Source of the DNA: Nephrocerus scutellatus | Taxonomy: Eukaryota; Arthropoda; Insecta; Diptera; Pipunculidae | Direction: 5' to 3' | NCBI GenBank assembly: GCA_947095585.1 | Contig: OX352763.1 | Span: forward strand, 119,851,787 to 119,915,786 | DNA length: 64,000 bases | In this document: positions 37,201 to 52,200 of the stretch, one piece after another | Layout of the letters: each line of letters opens with the position of its first letter | Numbering within the stretch: the stretch's first letter is position 1 | The notes under the pieces: generated by a model | The model's input: the letters and a program-made list of their open reading frames with translations, nothing else | Database searches by the model: none | What the model was told of the DNA's origin: nothing | Program-made: the position numbers and the translations under genes

Positions 37201-40200
37201 AAAATATCAAGGATAAAAGTATAAAAATGATTTGAAAACAAACCTAAGGGAGCCGTGTAATTAATAGATGAGAAAAGGACAAGTTGTTGTATGGGAAACC
37301 ACTTAAAAGGCAACAAAGGTAGTTGTGTGTAATTGTGTGTACTTGTAATGAAACGAGTTAAATAATTTTTAAAAAATATAAATTTTAAACTTACGTACAA
37401 GTAAGTAGAGGCAAAACAGAATTATTGTTGGAGATTGCAGCAAGCAGTTAAGTAATTTTTTAAAAAAAGTAATTTTTTTAAAAATAAAAATAAAAATTCC
37501 AAACTTACGTACAGGTAGGTAGAAGCACCGAAGAGGAAGATGCAAACCAAAATTGTTGTTGGAGATTGCAGCAAGCAGGGTGAGGTTATAACACTACCAC
37601 AACTATGAGTGGTACAATAAACCTTTTAAACCACTAACAAAACTATGACACAAGTGGTGTAATAAACTTATTTTAGAACCACAATTTTAGAACCACAACT
37701 AAAGAAAAGTTTTCACGACCGAGAACGTGGAAGAACTGTTGACAAGAGAACGTGTGTCCCTTTTTATATCAAAGCAGTTCAGAAAAGAGGCAACGAAAAT
37801 GAGGATCGATGTCATTGGGCAGTATACGATAGACAATGTTGAGTGAGAAAGTATACGATGGAAAATATTATCTGTATATATATATGTCTAGACCGTCCGT
37901 CTAGACTGCCTGTCTGGACCGTCCGTCCAGACTGCACTTTGTTCATACAAACCCTATGTGTCTATATATATGTGTATATAAAATAAATACCTATCAATGT
38001 ATATAAGATTAATATTCGGCAATACTGCCTGTCAAGACCGTCCGTCAAGACTACCTGTCTAGACCGTCCGTCTAGACTGCTGAAGGAGCAGAAGCTTTCG
38101 TAAAATTGAAAGGCATTGCGTAGTAAATAAGAAATACTTAGGTGAAAAATATAAGAATAACTAATAATAACTAGTAATAACTTAACTTAGAAATTAACCT
38201 ACCTATCAGAAGTGTTGTGAAACTTGAAGGTCAATTCAATTAAATACGATTTTTTAAAAACGTCGCTCAATGTAAAGACTGGTAGGCCGAGTATTGCACA
38301 AGAGCCTCCATAAGATATGCCGAGCAAAAATATGCTTAGCAGTTTACAGGTGAATGGTGGAATGGGCAGATCTGTGAGTATTGCACAAATCAGATCTGGG
38401 AGCTAGGGGACCCAGAGTGAGAATACAGGCGACAGTGCAAGTATTTCACAATAGGGTGGTTAACTATGTTGGATAAAATACTGTGACTGATATTGTGTGT
38501 AAAGAATAATATAAATTTTGAAAAAAGGATAATATAATTAGGAACAAAAGATAATATAATGAGCAAATGAAGTATATAGAGTAGCATAATAATAAATGTA
38601 AGGGCAAAGAGTGGGTAAAAAGGAGTTCCCGTAAAGGGATTCCTATGCGCAACATAGGAAGGCTGTCTAATAAGCTTTTCGACCCCAGCCAAAGGGTCTC
38701 ATCAGTTAGATTTAATGTATGATGTTAAAGAACATCGAGGGTATAGGAGGATTGTAACGAGTTACAAAATTGTGGGAATGCAATAAGGAAGTGATACTTA
38801 TATATTGTTAAAGTTATAAAATATCATAAAATATCAAGGATAAAAGTATAAAAATGATTTGAAAACAAACCTAAGGGAGCCGTGTAATTAATAGATGAGA
38901 AAAGGACAAGTTGTTGTATGGGAAACCACTTAAAAGGCAACAAAGGTAGTTGTGTGTAATTGTGTGTACTTGTAATGAAACGAGTTAAATAATTTTTAAA
39001 AAATATAAATTTTAAACTTACGTACAAGTAAGTAGAGGCAAAACAGAATTATTGTTGGAGATTGCAGCAAGCAGTTAAGTAATTTTTTAAAAAAAGTAAT
39101 TTTTTTAAAAATAAAAATAAAAATTCCAAACTTACGTACAGGTAGGTAGAAGCACCGAAGAGGAAGATGCAAACCAAAATTGTTGTTGGAGATTGCAGCA
39201 AGCAGGGTGAGGTTATAACACTACCACAACTATGAGTGGTACAATAAACCTTTTAAACCACTAACAAAACTATGACACAAGTGGTGTAATAAACTTATTT
39301 TAGAACCACAATTTTAGAACCACAACTAAAGAAAAGTTTTCACGACCGAGAACGTGGAAGAACTGTTGACAAGAGAACGTGTGTCCCTTTTTATATCAAA
39401 GCAGTTCAGAAAAGAGGCAACGAAAATGAGGATCGATGTCATTGGGCAGTATACGATAGACAATGTTGAGTGAGAAAGTATACGATGGAAAATATTATCT
39501 GTATATATATATGTCTAGACCGTCCGTCTAGACTGCCTGTCTGGACCGTCCGTCCAGACTGCACTTTGTTCATACAAACCCTATGTGTCTATATATATGT
39601 GTATATAAAATAAATACCTATCAATGTATATAAGATTAATATTCGGCAATACTGCCTGTCAAGACCGTCCGTCAAGACTACCTGTCTAGACCGTCCGTCT
39701 AGACTGCTGAAGGAGCAGAAGCTTTCGTAAAATTGAAAGGCATTGCGTAGTAAATAAGAAATACTTAGGTGAAAAATATAAGAATAACTAATAATAACTA
39801 GTAATAACTTAACTTAGAAATTAACCTACCTATCAGAAGTGTTGTGAAACTTGAAGGTCAATTCAATTAAATACGATTTTTTAAAAACGTCGCTCAATGT
39901 AAAGACTGGTAGGCCGAGTATTGCACAAGAGCCTCCATAAGATATGCCGAGCAAAAATATGCTTAGCAGTTTACAGGTGAATGGTGGAATGGGCAGATCT
40001 GTGAGTATTGCACAAATCAGATCTGGGAGCTAGGGGACCCAGAGTGAGAATACAGGCGACAGTGCAAGTATTTCACAATAGGGTGGTTAACTATGTTGGA
40101 TAAAATACTGTGACTGATATTGTGTGTAAAGAATAATATAAATTTTGAAAAAAGGATAATATAATTAGGAACAAAAGATAATATAATGAGCAAATGAAGT

Positions 40201-43200
40201 ATATAGAGTAGCATAATAATAAATGTAAGGGCAAAGAGTGGGTAAAAAGGAGTTCCCGTAAAGGGATTCCTATGCGCAACATAGGAAGGCTGTCTAATAA
40301 GCTTTTCGACCCCAGCCAAAGGGTCTCATCAGTTAGATTTAATGTATGATGTTAAAGAACATCGAGGGTATAGGAGGATTGTAACGAGTTACAAAATTGT
40401 GGGAATGCAATAAGGAAGTGATACTTATATATTGTTAAAGTTATAAAATATCATAAAATATCAAGGATAAAAGTATAAAAATGATTTGAAAACAAACCTA
40501 AGGGAGCCGTGTAATTAATAGATGAGAAAAGGACAAGTTGTTGTATGGGAAACCACTTAAAAGGCAACAAAGGTAGTTGTGTGTAATTGTGTGTACTTGT
40601 AATGAAACGAGTTAAATAATTTTTAAAAAATATAAATTTTAAACTTACGTACAAGTAAGTAGAGGCAAAACAGAATTATTGTTGGAGATTGCAGCAAGCA
40701 GTTAAGTAATTTTTTAAAAAAAGTAATTTTTTTAAAAATAAAAATAAAAATTCCAAACTTACGTACAGGTAGGTAGAAGCACCGAAGAGGAAGATGCAAA
40801 CCAAAATTGTTGTTGGAGATTGCAGCAAGCAGGGTGAGGTTATAACACTACCACAACTATGAGTGGTACAATAAACCTTTTAAACCACTAACAAAACTAT
40901 GACACAAGTGGTGTAATAAACTTATTTTAGAACCACAATTTTAGAACCACAACTAAAGAAAAGTTTTCACGACCGAGAACGTGGAAGAACTGTTGACAAG
41001 AGAACGTGTGTCCCTTTTTATATCAAAGCAGTTCAGAAAAGAGGCAACGAAAATGAGGATCGATGTCATTGGGCAGTATACGATAGACAATGTTGAGTGA
41101 GAAAGTATACGATGGAAAATATTATCTGTATATATATATGTCTAGACCGTCCGTCTAGACTGCCTGTCTGGACCGTCCGTCCAGACTGCACTTTGTTCAT
41201 ACAAACCCTATGTGTCTATATATATGTGTATATAAAATAAATACCTATCAATGTATATAAGATTAATATTCGGCAATACTGCCTGTCAAGACCGTCCGTC
41301 AAGACTACCTGTCTAGACCGTCCGTCTAGACTGCTGAAGGAGCAGAAGCTTTCGTAAAATTGAAAGGCATTGCGTAGTAAATAAGAAATACTTAGGTGAA
41401 AAATATAAGAATAACTAATAATAACTAGTAATAACTTAACTTAGAAATTAACCTACCTATCAGAAGTGTTGTGAAACTTGAAGGTCAATTCAATTAAATA
41501 CGATTTTTTAAAAACGTCGCTCAATGTAAAGACTGGTAGGCCGAGTATTGCACAAGAGCCTCCATAAGATATGCCGAGCAAAAATATGCTTAGCAGTTTA
41601 CAGGTGAATGGTGGAATGGGCAGATCTGTGAGTATTGCACAAATCAGATCTGGGAGCTAGGGGACCCAGAGTGAGAATACAGGCGACAGTGCAAGTATTT
41701 CACAATAGGGTGGTTAACTATGTTGGATAAAATACTGTGACTGATATTGTGTGTAAAGAATAATATAAATTTTGAAAAAAGGATAATATAATTAGGAACA
41801 AAAGATAATATAATGAGCAAATGAAGTATATAGAGTAGCATAATAATAAATGTAAGGGCAAAGAGTGGGTAAAAAGGAGTTCCCGTAAAGGGATTCCTAT
41901 GCGCAACATAGGAAGGCTGTCTAATAAGCTTTTCGACCCCAGCCAAAGGGTCTCATCAGTTAGATTTAATGTATGATGTTAAAGAACATCGAGGGTATAG
42001 GAGGATTGTAACGAGTTACAAAATTGTGGGAATGCAATAAGGAAGTGATACTTATATATTGTTAAAGTTATAAAATATCATAAAATATCAAGGATAAAAG
42101 TATAAAAATGATTTGAAAACAAACCTAAGGGAGCCGTGTAATTAATAGATGAGAAAAGGACAAGTTGTTGTATGGGAAACCACTTAAAAGGCAACAAAGG
42201 TAGTTGTGTGTAATTGTGTGTACTTGTAATGAAACGAGTTAAATAATTTTTAAAAAATATAAATTTTAAACTTACGTACAAGTAAGTAGAGGCAAAACAG
42301 AATTATTGTTGGAGATTGCAGCAAGCAGTTAAGTAATTTTTTAAAAAAAGTAATTTTTTTAAAAATAAAAATAAAAATTCCAAACTTACGTACAGGTAGG
42401 TAGAAGCACCGAAGAGGAAGATGCAAACCAAAATTGTTGTTGGAGATTGCAGCAAGCAGGGTGAGGTTATAACACTACCACAACTATGAGTGGTACAATA
42501 AACCTTTTAAACCACTAACAAAACTATGACACAAGTGGTGTAATAAACTTATTTTAGAACCACAATTTTAGAACCACAACTAAAGAAAAGTTTTCACGAC
42601 CGAGAACGTGGAAGAACTGTTGACAAGAGAACGTGTGTCCCTTTTTATATCAAAGCAGTTCAGAAAAGAGGCAACGAAAATGAGGATCGATGTCATTGGG
42701 CAGTATACGATAGACAATGTTGAGTGAGAAAGTATACGATGGAAAATATTATCTGTATATATATATGTCTAGACCGTCCGTCTAGACTGCCTGTCTGGAC
42801 CGTCCGTCCAGACTGCACTTTGTTCATACAAACCCTATGTGTCTATATATATGTGTATATAAAATAAATACCTATCAATGTATATAAGATTAATATTCGG
42901 CAATACTGCCTGTCAAGACCGTCCGTCAAGACTACCTGTCTAGACCGTCCGTCTAGACTGCTGAAGGAGCAGAAGCTTTCGTAAAATTGAAAGGCATTGC
43001 GTAGTAAATAAGAAATACTTAGGTGAAAAATATAAGAATAACTAATAATAACTAGTAATAACTTAACTTAGAAATTAACCTACCTATCAGAAGTGTTGTG
43101 AAACTTGAAGGTCAATTCAATTAAATACGATTTTTTAAAAACGTCGCTCAATGTAAAGACTGGTAGGCCGAGTATTGCACAAGAGCCTCCATAAGATATG

Positions 43201-46200
43201 CCGAGCAAAAATATGCTTAGCAGTTTACAGGTGAATGGTGGAATGGGCAGATCTGTGAGTATTGCACAAATCAGATCTGGGAGCTAGGGGACCCAGAGTG
43301 AGAATACAGGCGACAGTGCAAGTATTTCACAATAGGGTGGTTAACTATGTTGGATAAAATACTGTGACTGATATTGTGTGTAAAGAATAATATAAATTTT
43401 GAAAAAAGGATAATATAATTAGGAACAAAAGATAATATAATGAGCAAATGAAGTATATAGAGTAGCATAATAATAAATGTAAGGGCAAAGAGTGGGTAAA
43501 AAGGAGTTCCCGTAAAGGGATTCCTATGCGCAACATAGGAAGGCTGTCTAATAAGCTTTTCGACCCCAGCCAAAGGGTCTCATCAGTTAGATTTAATGTA
43601 TGATGTTAAAGAACATCGAGGGTATAGGAGGATTGTAACGAGTTACAAAATTGTGGGAATGCAATAAGGAAGTGATACTTATATATTGTTAAAGTTATAA
43701 AATATCATAAAATATCAAGGATAAAAGTATAAAAATGATTTGAAAACAAACCTAAGGGAGCCGTGTAATTAATAGATGAGAAAAGGACAAGTTGTTGTAT
43801 GGGAAACCACTTAAAAGGCAACAAAGGTAGTTGTGTGTAATTGTGTGTACTTGTAATGAAACGAGTTAAATAATTTTTAAAAAATATAAATTTTAAACTT
43901 ACGTACAAGTAAGTAGAGGCAAAACAGAATTATTGTTGGAGATTGCAGCAAGCAGTTAAGTAATTTTTTAAAAAAAGTAATTTTTTTAAAAATAAAAATA
44001 AAAATTCCAAACTTACGTACAGGTAGGTAGAAGCACCGAAGAGGAAGATGCAAACCAAAATTGTTGTTGGAGATTGCAGCAAGCAGGGTGAGGTTATAAC
44101 ACTACCACAACTATGAGTGGTACAATAAACCTTTTAAACCACTAACAAAACTATGACACAAGTGGTGTAATAAACTTATTTTAGAACCACAATTTTAGAA
44201 CCACAACTAAAGAAAAGTTTTCACGACCGAGAACGTGGAAGAACTGTTGACAAGAGAACGTGTGTCCCTTTTTATATCAAAGCAGTTCAGAAAAGAGGCA
44301 ACGAAAATGAGGATCGATGTCATTGGGCAGTATACGATAGACAATGTTGAGTGAGAAAGTATACGATGGAAAATATTATCTGTATATATATATGTCTAGA
44401 CCGTCCGTCTAGACTGCCTGTCTGGACCGTCCGTCCAGACTGCACTTTGTTCATACAAACCCTATGTGTCTATATATATGTGTATATAAAATAAATACCT
44501 ATCAATGTATATAAGATTAATATTCGGCAATACTGCCTGTCAAGACCGTCCGTCAAGACTACCTGTCTAGACCGTCCGTCTAGACTGCTGAAGGAGCAGA
44601 AGCTTTCGTAAAATTGAAAGGCATTGCGTAGTAAATAAGAAATACTTAGGTGAAAAATATAAGAATAACTAATAATAACTAGTAATAACTTAACTTAGAA
44701 ATTAACCTACCTATCAGAAGTGTTGTGAAACTTGAAGGTCAATTCAATTAAATACGATTTTTTAAAAACGTCGCTCAATGTAAAGACTGGTAGGCCGAGT
44801 ATTGCACAAGAGCCTCCATAAGATATGCCGAGCAAAAATATGCTTAGCAGTTTACAGGTGAATGGTGGAATGGGCAGATCTGTGAGTATTGCACAAATCA
44901 GATCTGGGAGCTAGGGGACCCAGAGTGAGAATACAGGCGACAGTGCAAGTATTTCACAATAGGGTGGTTAACTATGTTGGATAAAATACTGTGACTGATA
45001 TTGTGTGTAAAGAATAATATAAATTTTGAAAAAAGGATAATATAATTAGGAACAAAAGATAATATAATGAGCAAATGAAGTATATAGAGTAGCATAATAA
45101 TAAATGTAAGGGCAAAGAGTGGGTAAAAAGGAGTTCCCGTAAAGGGATTCCTATGCGCAACATAGGAAGGCTGTCTAATAAGCTTTTCGACCCCAGCCAA
45201 AGGGTCTCATCAGTTAGATTTAATGTATGATGTTAAAGAACATCGAGGGTATAGGAGGATTGTAACGAGTTACAAAATTGTGGGAATGCAATAAGGAAGT
45301 GATACTTATATATTGTTAAAGTTATAAAATATCATAAAATATCAAGGATAAAAGTATAAAAATGATTTGAAAACAAACCTAAGGGAGCCGTGTAATTAAT
45401 AGATGAGAAAAGGACAAGTTGTTGTATGGGAAACCACTTAAAAGGCAACAAAGGTAGTTGTGTGTAATTGTGTGTACTTGTAATGAAACGAGTTAAATAA
45501 TTTTTAAAAAATATAAATTTTAAACTTACGTACAAGTAAGTAGAGGCAAAACAGAATTATTGTTGGAGATTGCAGCAAGCAGTTAAGTAATTTTTTAAAA
45601 AAAGTAATTTTTTTAAAAATAAAAATAAAAATTCCAAACTTACGTACAGGTAGGTAGAAGCACCGAAGAGGAAGATGCAAACCAAAATTGTTGTTGGAGA
45701 TTGCAGCAAGCAGGGTGAGGTTATAACACTACCACAACTATGAGTGGTACAATAAACCTTTTAAACCACTAACAAAACTATGACACAAGTGGTGTAATAA
45801 ACTTATTTTAGAACCACAATTTTAGAACCACAACTAAAGAAAAGTTTTCACGACCGAGAACGTGGAAGAACTGTTGACAAGAGAACGTGTGTCCCTTTTT
45901 ATATCAAAGCAGTTCAGAAAAGAGGCAACGAAAATGAGGATCGATGTCATTGGGCAGTATACGATAGACAATGTTGAGTGAGAAAGTATACGATGGAAAA
46001 TATTATCTGTATATATATATGTCTAGACCGTCCGTCTAGACTGCCTGTCTGGACCGTCCGTCCAGACTGCACTTTGTTCATACAAACCCTATGTGTCTAT
46101 ATATATGTGTATATAAAATAAATACCTATCAATGTATATAAGATTAATATTCGGCAATACTGCCTGTCAAGACCGTCCGTCAAGACTACCTGTCTAGACC

Positions 46201-49200
46201 GTCCGTCTAGACTGCTGAAGGAGCAGAAGCTTTCGTAAAATTGAAAGGCATTGCGTAGTAAATAAGAAATACTTAGGTGAAAAATATAAGAATAACTAAT
46301 AATAACTAGTAATAACTTAACTTAGAAATTAACCTACCTATCAGAAGTGTTGTGAAACTTGAAGGTCAATTCAATTAAATACGATTTTTTAAAAACGTCG
46401 CTCAATGTAAAGACTGGTAGGCCGAGTATTGCACAAGAGCCTCCATAAGATATGCCGAGCAAAAATATGCTTAGCAGTTTACAGGTGAATGGTGGAATGG
46501 GCAGATCTGTGAGTATTGCACAAATCAGATCTGGGAGCTAGGGGACCCAGAGTGAGAATACAGGCGACAGTGCAAGTATTTCACAATAGGGTGGTTAACT
46601 ATGTTGGATAAAATACTGTGACTGATATTGTGTGTAAAGAATAATATAAATTTTGAAAAAAGGATAATATAATTAGGAACAAAAGATAATATAATGAGCA
46701 AATGAAGTATATAGAGTAGCATAATAATAAATGTAAGGGCAAAGAGTGGGTAAAAAGGAGTTCCCGTAAAGGGATTCCTATGCGCAACATAGGAAGGCTG
46801 TCTAATAAGCTTTTCGACCCCAGCCAAAGGGTCTCATCAGTTAGATTTAATGTATGATGTTAAAGAACATCGAGGGTATAGGAGGATTGTAACGAGTTAC
46901 AAAATTGTGGGAATGCAATAAGGAAGTGATACTTATATATTGTTAAAGTTATAAAATATCATAAAATATCAAGGATAAAAGTATAAAAATGATTTGAAAA
47001 CAAACCTAAGGGAGCCGTGTAATTAATAGATGAGAAAAGGACAAGTTGTTGTATGGGAAACCACTTAAAAGGCAACAAAGGTAGTTGTGTGTAATTGTGT
47101 GTACTTGTAATGAAACGAGTTAAATAATTTTTAAAAAATATAAATTTTAAACTTACGTACAAGTAAGTAGAGGCAAAACAGAATTATTGTTGGAGATTGC
47201 AGCAAGCAGTTAAGTAATTTTTTAAAAAAAGTAATTTTTTTAAAAATAAAAATAAAAATTCCAAACTTACGTACAGGTAGGTAGAAGCACCGAAGAGGAA
47301 GATGCAAACCAAAATTGTTGTTGGAGATTGCAGCAAGCAGGGTGAGGTTATAACACTACCACAACTATGAGTGGTACAATAAACCTTTTAAACCACTAAC
47401 AAAACTATGACACAAGTGGTGTAATAAACTTATTTTAGAACCACAATTTTAGAACCACAACTAAAGAAAAGTTTTCACGACCGAGAACGTGGAAGAACTG
47501 TTGACAAGAGAACGTGTGTCCCTTTTTATATCAAAGCAGTTCAGAAAAGAGGCAACGAAAATGAGGATCGATGTCATTGGGCAGTATACGATAGACAATG
47601 TTGAGTGAGAAAGTATACGATGGAAAATATTATCTGTATATATATATGTCTAGACCGTCCGTCTAGACTGCCTGTCTGGACCGTCCGTCCAGACTGCACT
47701 TTGTTCATACAAACCCTATGTGTCTATATATATGTGTATATAAAATAAATACCTATCAATGTATATAAGATTAATATTCGGCAATACTGCCTGTCAAGAC
47801 CGTCCGTCAAGACTACCTGTCTAGACCGTCCGTCTAGACTGCTGAAGGAGCAGAAGCTTTCGTAAAATTGAAAGGCATTGCGTAGTAAATAAGAAATACT
47901 TAGGTGAAAAATATAAGAATAACTAATAATAACTAGTAATAACTTAACTTAGAAATTAACCTACCTATCAGAAGTGTTGTGAAACTTGAAGGTCAATTCA
48001 ATTAAATACGATTTTTTAAAAACGTCGCTCAATGTAAAGACTGGTAGGCCGAGTATTGCACAAGAGCCTCCATAAGATATGCCGAGCAAAAATATGCTTA
48101 GCAGTTTACAGGTGAATGGTGGAATGGGCAGATCTGTGAGTATTGCACAAATCAGATCTGGGAGCTAGGGGACCCAGAGTGAGAATACAGGCGACAGTGC
48201 AAGTATTTCACAATAGGGTGGTTAACTATGTTGGATAAAATACTGTGACTGATATTGTGTGTAAAGAATAATATAAATTTTGAAAAAAGGATAATATAAT
48301 TAGGAACAAAAGATAATATAATGAGCAAATGAAGTATATAGAGTAGCATAATAATAAATGTAAGGGCAAAGAGTGGGTAAAAAGGAGTTCCCGTAAAGGG
48401 ATTCCTATGCGCAACATAGGAAGGCTGTCTAATAAGCTTTTCGACCCCAGCCAAAGGGTCTCATCAGTTAGATTTAATGTATGATGTTAAAGAACATCGA
48501 GGGTATAGGAGGATTGTAACGAGTTACAAAATTGTGGGAATGCAATAAGGAAGTGATACTTATATATTGTTAAAGTTATAAAATATCATAAAATATCAAG
48601 GATAAAAGTATAAAAATGATTTGAAAACAAACCTAAGGGAGCCGTGTAATTAATAGATGAGAAAAGGACAAGTTGTTGTATGGGAAACCACTTAAAAGGC
48701 AACAAAGGTAGTTGTGTGTAATTGTGTGTACTTGTAATGAAACGAGTTAAATAATTTTTAAAAAATATAAATTTTAAACTTACGTACAAGTAAGTAGAGG
48801 CAAAACAGAATTATTGTTGGAGATTGCAGCAAGCAGTTAAGTAATTTTTTAAAAAAAGTAATTTTTTTAAAAATAAAAATAAAAATTCCAAACTTACGTA
48901 CAGGTAGGTAGAAGCACCGAAGAGGAAGATGCAAACCAAAATTGTTGTTGGAGATTGCAGCAAGCAGGGTGAGGTTATAACACTACCACAACTATGAGTG
49001 GTACAATAAACCTTTTAAACCACTAACAAAACTATGACACAAGTGGTGTAATAAACTTATTTTAGAACCACAATTTTAGAACCACAACTAAAGAAAAGTT
49101 TTCACGACCGAGAACGTGGAAGAACTGTTGACAAGAGAACGTGTGTCCCTTTTTATATCAAAGCAGTTCAGAAAAGAGGCAACGAAAATGAGGATCGATG

Positions 49201-52200
49201 TCATTGGGCAGTATACGATAGACAATGTTGAGTGAGAAAGTATACGATGGAAAATATTATCTGTATATATATATGTCTAGACCGTCCGTCTAGACTGCCT
49301 GTCTGGACCGTCCGTCCAGACTGCACTTTGTTCATACAAACCCTATGTGTCTATATATATGTGTATATAAAATAAATACCTATCAATGTATATAAGATTA
49401 ATATTCGGCAATACTGCCTGTCAAGACCGTCCGTCAAGACTACCTGTCTAGACCGTCCGTCTAGACTGCTGAAGGAGCAGAAGCTTTCGTAAAATTGAAA
49501 GGCATTGCGTAGTAAATAAGAAATACTTAGGTGAAAAATATAAGAATAACTAATAATAACTAGTAATAACTTAACTTAGAAATTAACCTACCTATCAGAA
49601 GTGTTGTGAAACTTGAAGGTCAATTCAATTAAATACGATTTTTTAAAAACGTCGCTCAATGTAAAGACTGGTAGGCCGAGTATTGCACAAGAGCCTCCAT
49701 AAGATATGCCGAGCAAAAATATGCTTAGCAGTTTACAGGTGAATGGTGGAATGGGCAGATCTGTGAGTATTGCACAAATCAGATCTGGGAGCTAGGGGAC
49801 CCAGAGTGAGAATACAGGCGACAGTGCAAGTATTTCACAATAGGGTGGTTAACTATGTTGGATAAAATACTGTGACTGATATTGTGTGTAAAGAATAATA
49901 TAAATTTTGAAAAAAGGATAATATAATTAGGAACAAAAGATAATATAATGAGCAAATGAAGTATATAGAGTAGCATAATAATAAATGTAAGGGCAAAGAG
50001 TGGGTAAAAAGGAGTTCCCGTAAAGGGATTCCTATGCGCAACATAGGAAGGCTGTCTAATAAGCTTTTCGACCCCAGCCAAAGGGTCTCATCAGTTAGAT
50101 TTAATGTATGATGTTAAAGAACATCGAGGGTATAGGAGGATTGTAACGAGTTACAAAATTGTGGGAATGCAATAAGGAAGTGATACTTATATATTGTTAA
50201 AGTTATAAAATATCATAAAATATCAAGGATAAAAGTATAAAAATGATTTGAAAACAAACCTAAGGGAGCCGTGTAATTAATAGATGAGAAAAGGACAAGT
50301 TGTTGTATGGGAAACCACTTAAAAGGCAACAAAGGTAGTTGTGTGTAATTGTGTGTACTTGTAATGAAACGAGTTAAATAATTTTTAAAAAATATAAATT
50401 TTAAACTTACGTACAAGTAAGTAGAGGCAAAACAGAATTATTGTTGGAGATTGCAGCAAGCAGTTAAGTAATTTTTTAAAAAAAGTAATTTTTTTAAAAA
50501 TAAAAATAAAAATTCCAAACTTACGTACAGGTAGGTAGAAGCACCGAAGAGGAAGATGCAAACCAAAATTGTTGTTGGAGATTGCAGCAAGCAGGGTGAG
50601 GTTATAACACTACCACAACTATGAGTGGTACAATAAACCTTTTAAACCACTAACAAAACTATGACACAAGTGGTGTAATAAACTTATTTTAGAACCACAA
50701 TTTTAGAACCACAACTAAAGAAAAGTTTTCACGACCGAGAACGTGGAAGAACTGTTGACAAGAGAACGTGTGTCCCTTTTTATATCAAAGCAGTTCAGAA
50801 AAGAGGCAACGAAAATGAGGATCGATGTCATTGGGCAGTATACGATAGACAATGTTGAGTGAGAAAGTATACGATGGAAAATATTATCTGTATATATATA
50901 TGTCTAGACCGTCCGTCTAGACTGCCTGTCTGGACCGTCCGTCCAGACTGCACTTTGTTCATACAAACCCTATGTGTCTATATATATGTGTATATAAAAT
51001 AAATACCTATCAATGTATATAAGATTAATATTCGGCAATACTGCCTGTCAAGACCGTCCGTCAAGACTACCTGTCTAGACCGTCCGTCTAGACTGCTGAA
51101 GGAGCAGAAGCTTTCGTAAAATTGAAAGGCATTGCGTAGTAAATAAGAAATACTTAGGTGAAAAATATAAGAATAACTAATAATAACTAGTAATAACTTA
51201 ACTTAGAAATTAACCTACCTATCAGAAGTGTTGTGAAACTTGAAGGTCAATTCAATTAAATACGATTTTTTAAAAACGTCGCTCAATGTAAAGACTGGTA
51301 GGCCGAGTATTGCACAAGAGCCTCCATAAGATATGCCGAGCAAAAATATGCTTAGCAGTTTACAGGTGAATGGTGGAATGGGCAGATCTGTGAGTATTGC
51401 ACAAATCAGATCTGGGAGCTAGGGGACCCAGAGTGAGAATACAGGCGACAGTGCAAGTATTTCACAATAGGGTGGTTAACTATGTTGGATAAAATACTGT
51501 GACTGATATTGTGTGTAAAGAATAATATAAATTTTGAAAAAAGGATAATATAATTAGGAACAAAAGATAATATAATGAGCAAATGAAGTATATAGAGTAG
51601 CATAATAATAAATGTAAGGGCAAAGAGTGGGTAAAAAGGAGTTCCCGTAAAGGGATTCCTATGCGCAACATAGGAAGGCTGTCTAATAAGCTTTTCGACC
51701 CCAGCCAAAGGGTCTCATCAGTTAGATTTAATGTATGATGTTAAAGAACATCGAGGGTATAGGAGGATTGTAACGAGTTACAAAATTGTGGGAATGCAAT
51801 AAGGAAGTGATACTTATATATTGTTAAAGTTATAAAATATCATAAAATATCAAGGATAAAAGTATAAAAATGATTTGAAAACAAACCTAAGGGAGCCGTG
51901 TAATTAATAGATGAGAAAAGGACAAGTTGTTGTATGGGAAACCACTTAAAAGGCAACAAAGGTAGTTGTGTGTAATTGTGTGTACTTGTAATGAAACGAG
52001 TTAAATAATTTTTAAAAAATATAAATTTTAAACTTACGTACAAGTAAGTAGAGGCAAAACAGAATTATTGTTGGAGATTGCAGCAAGCAGTTAAGTAATT
52101 TTTTAAAAAAAGTAATTTTTTTAAAAATAAAAATAAAAATTCCAAACTTACGTACAGGTAGGTAGAAGCACCGAAGAGGAAGATGCAAACCAAAATTGTT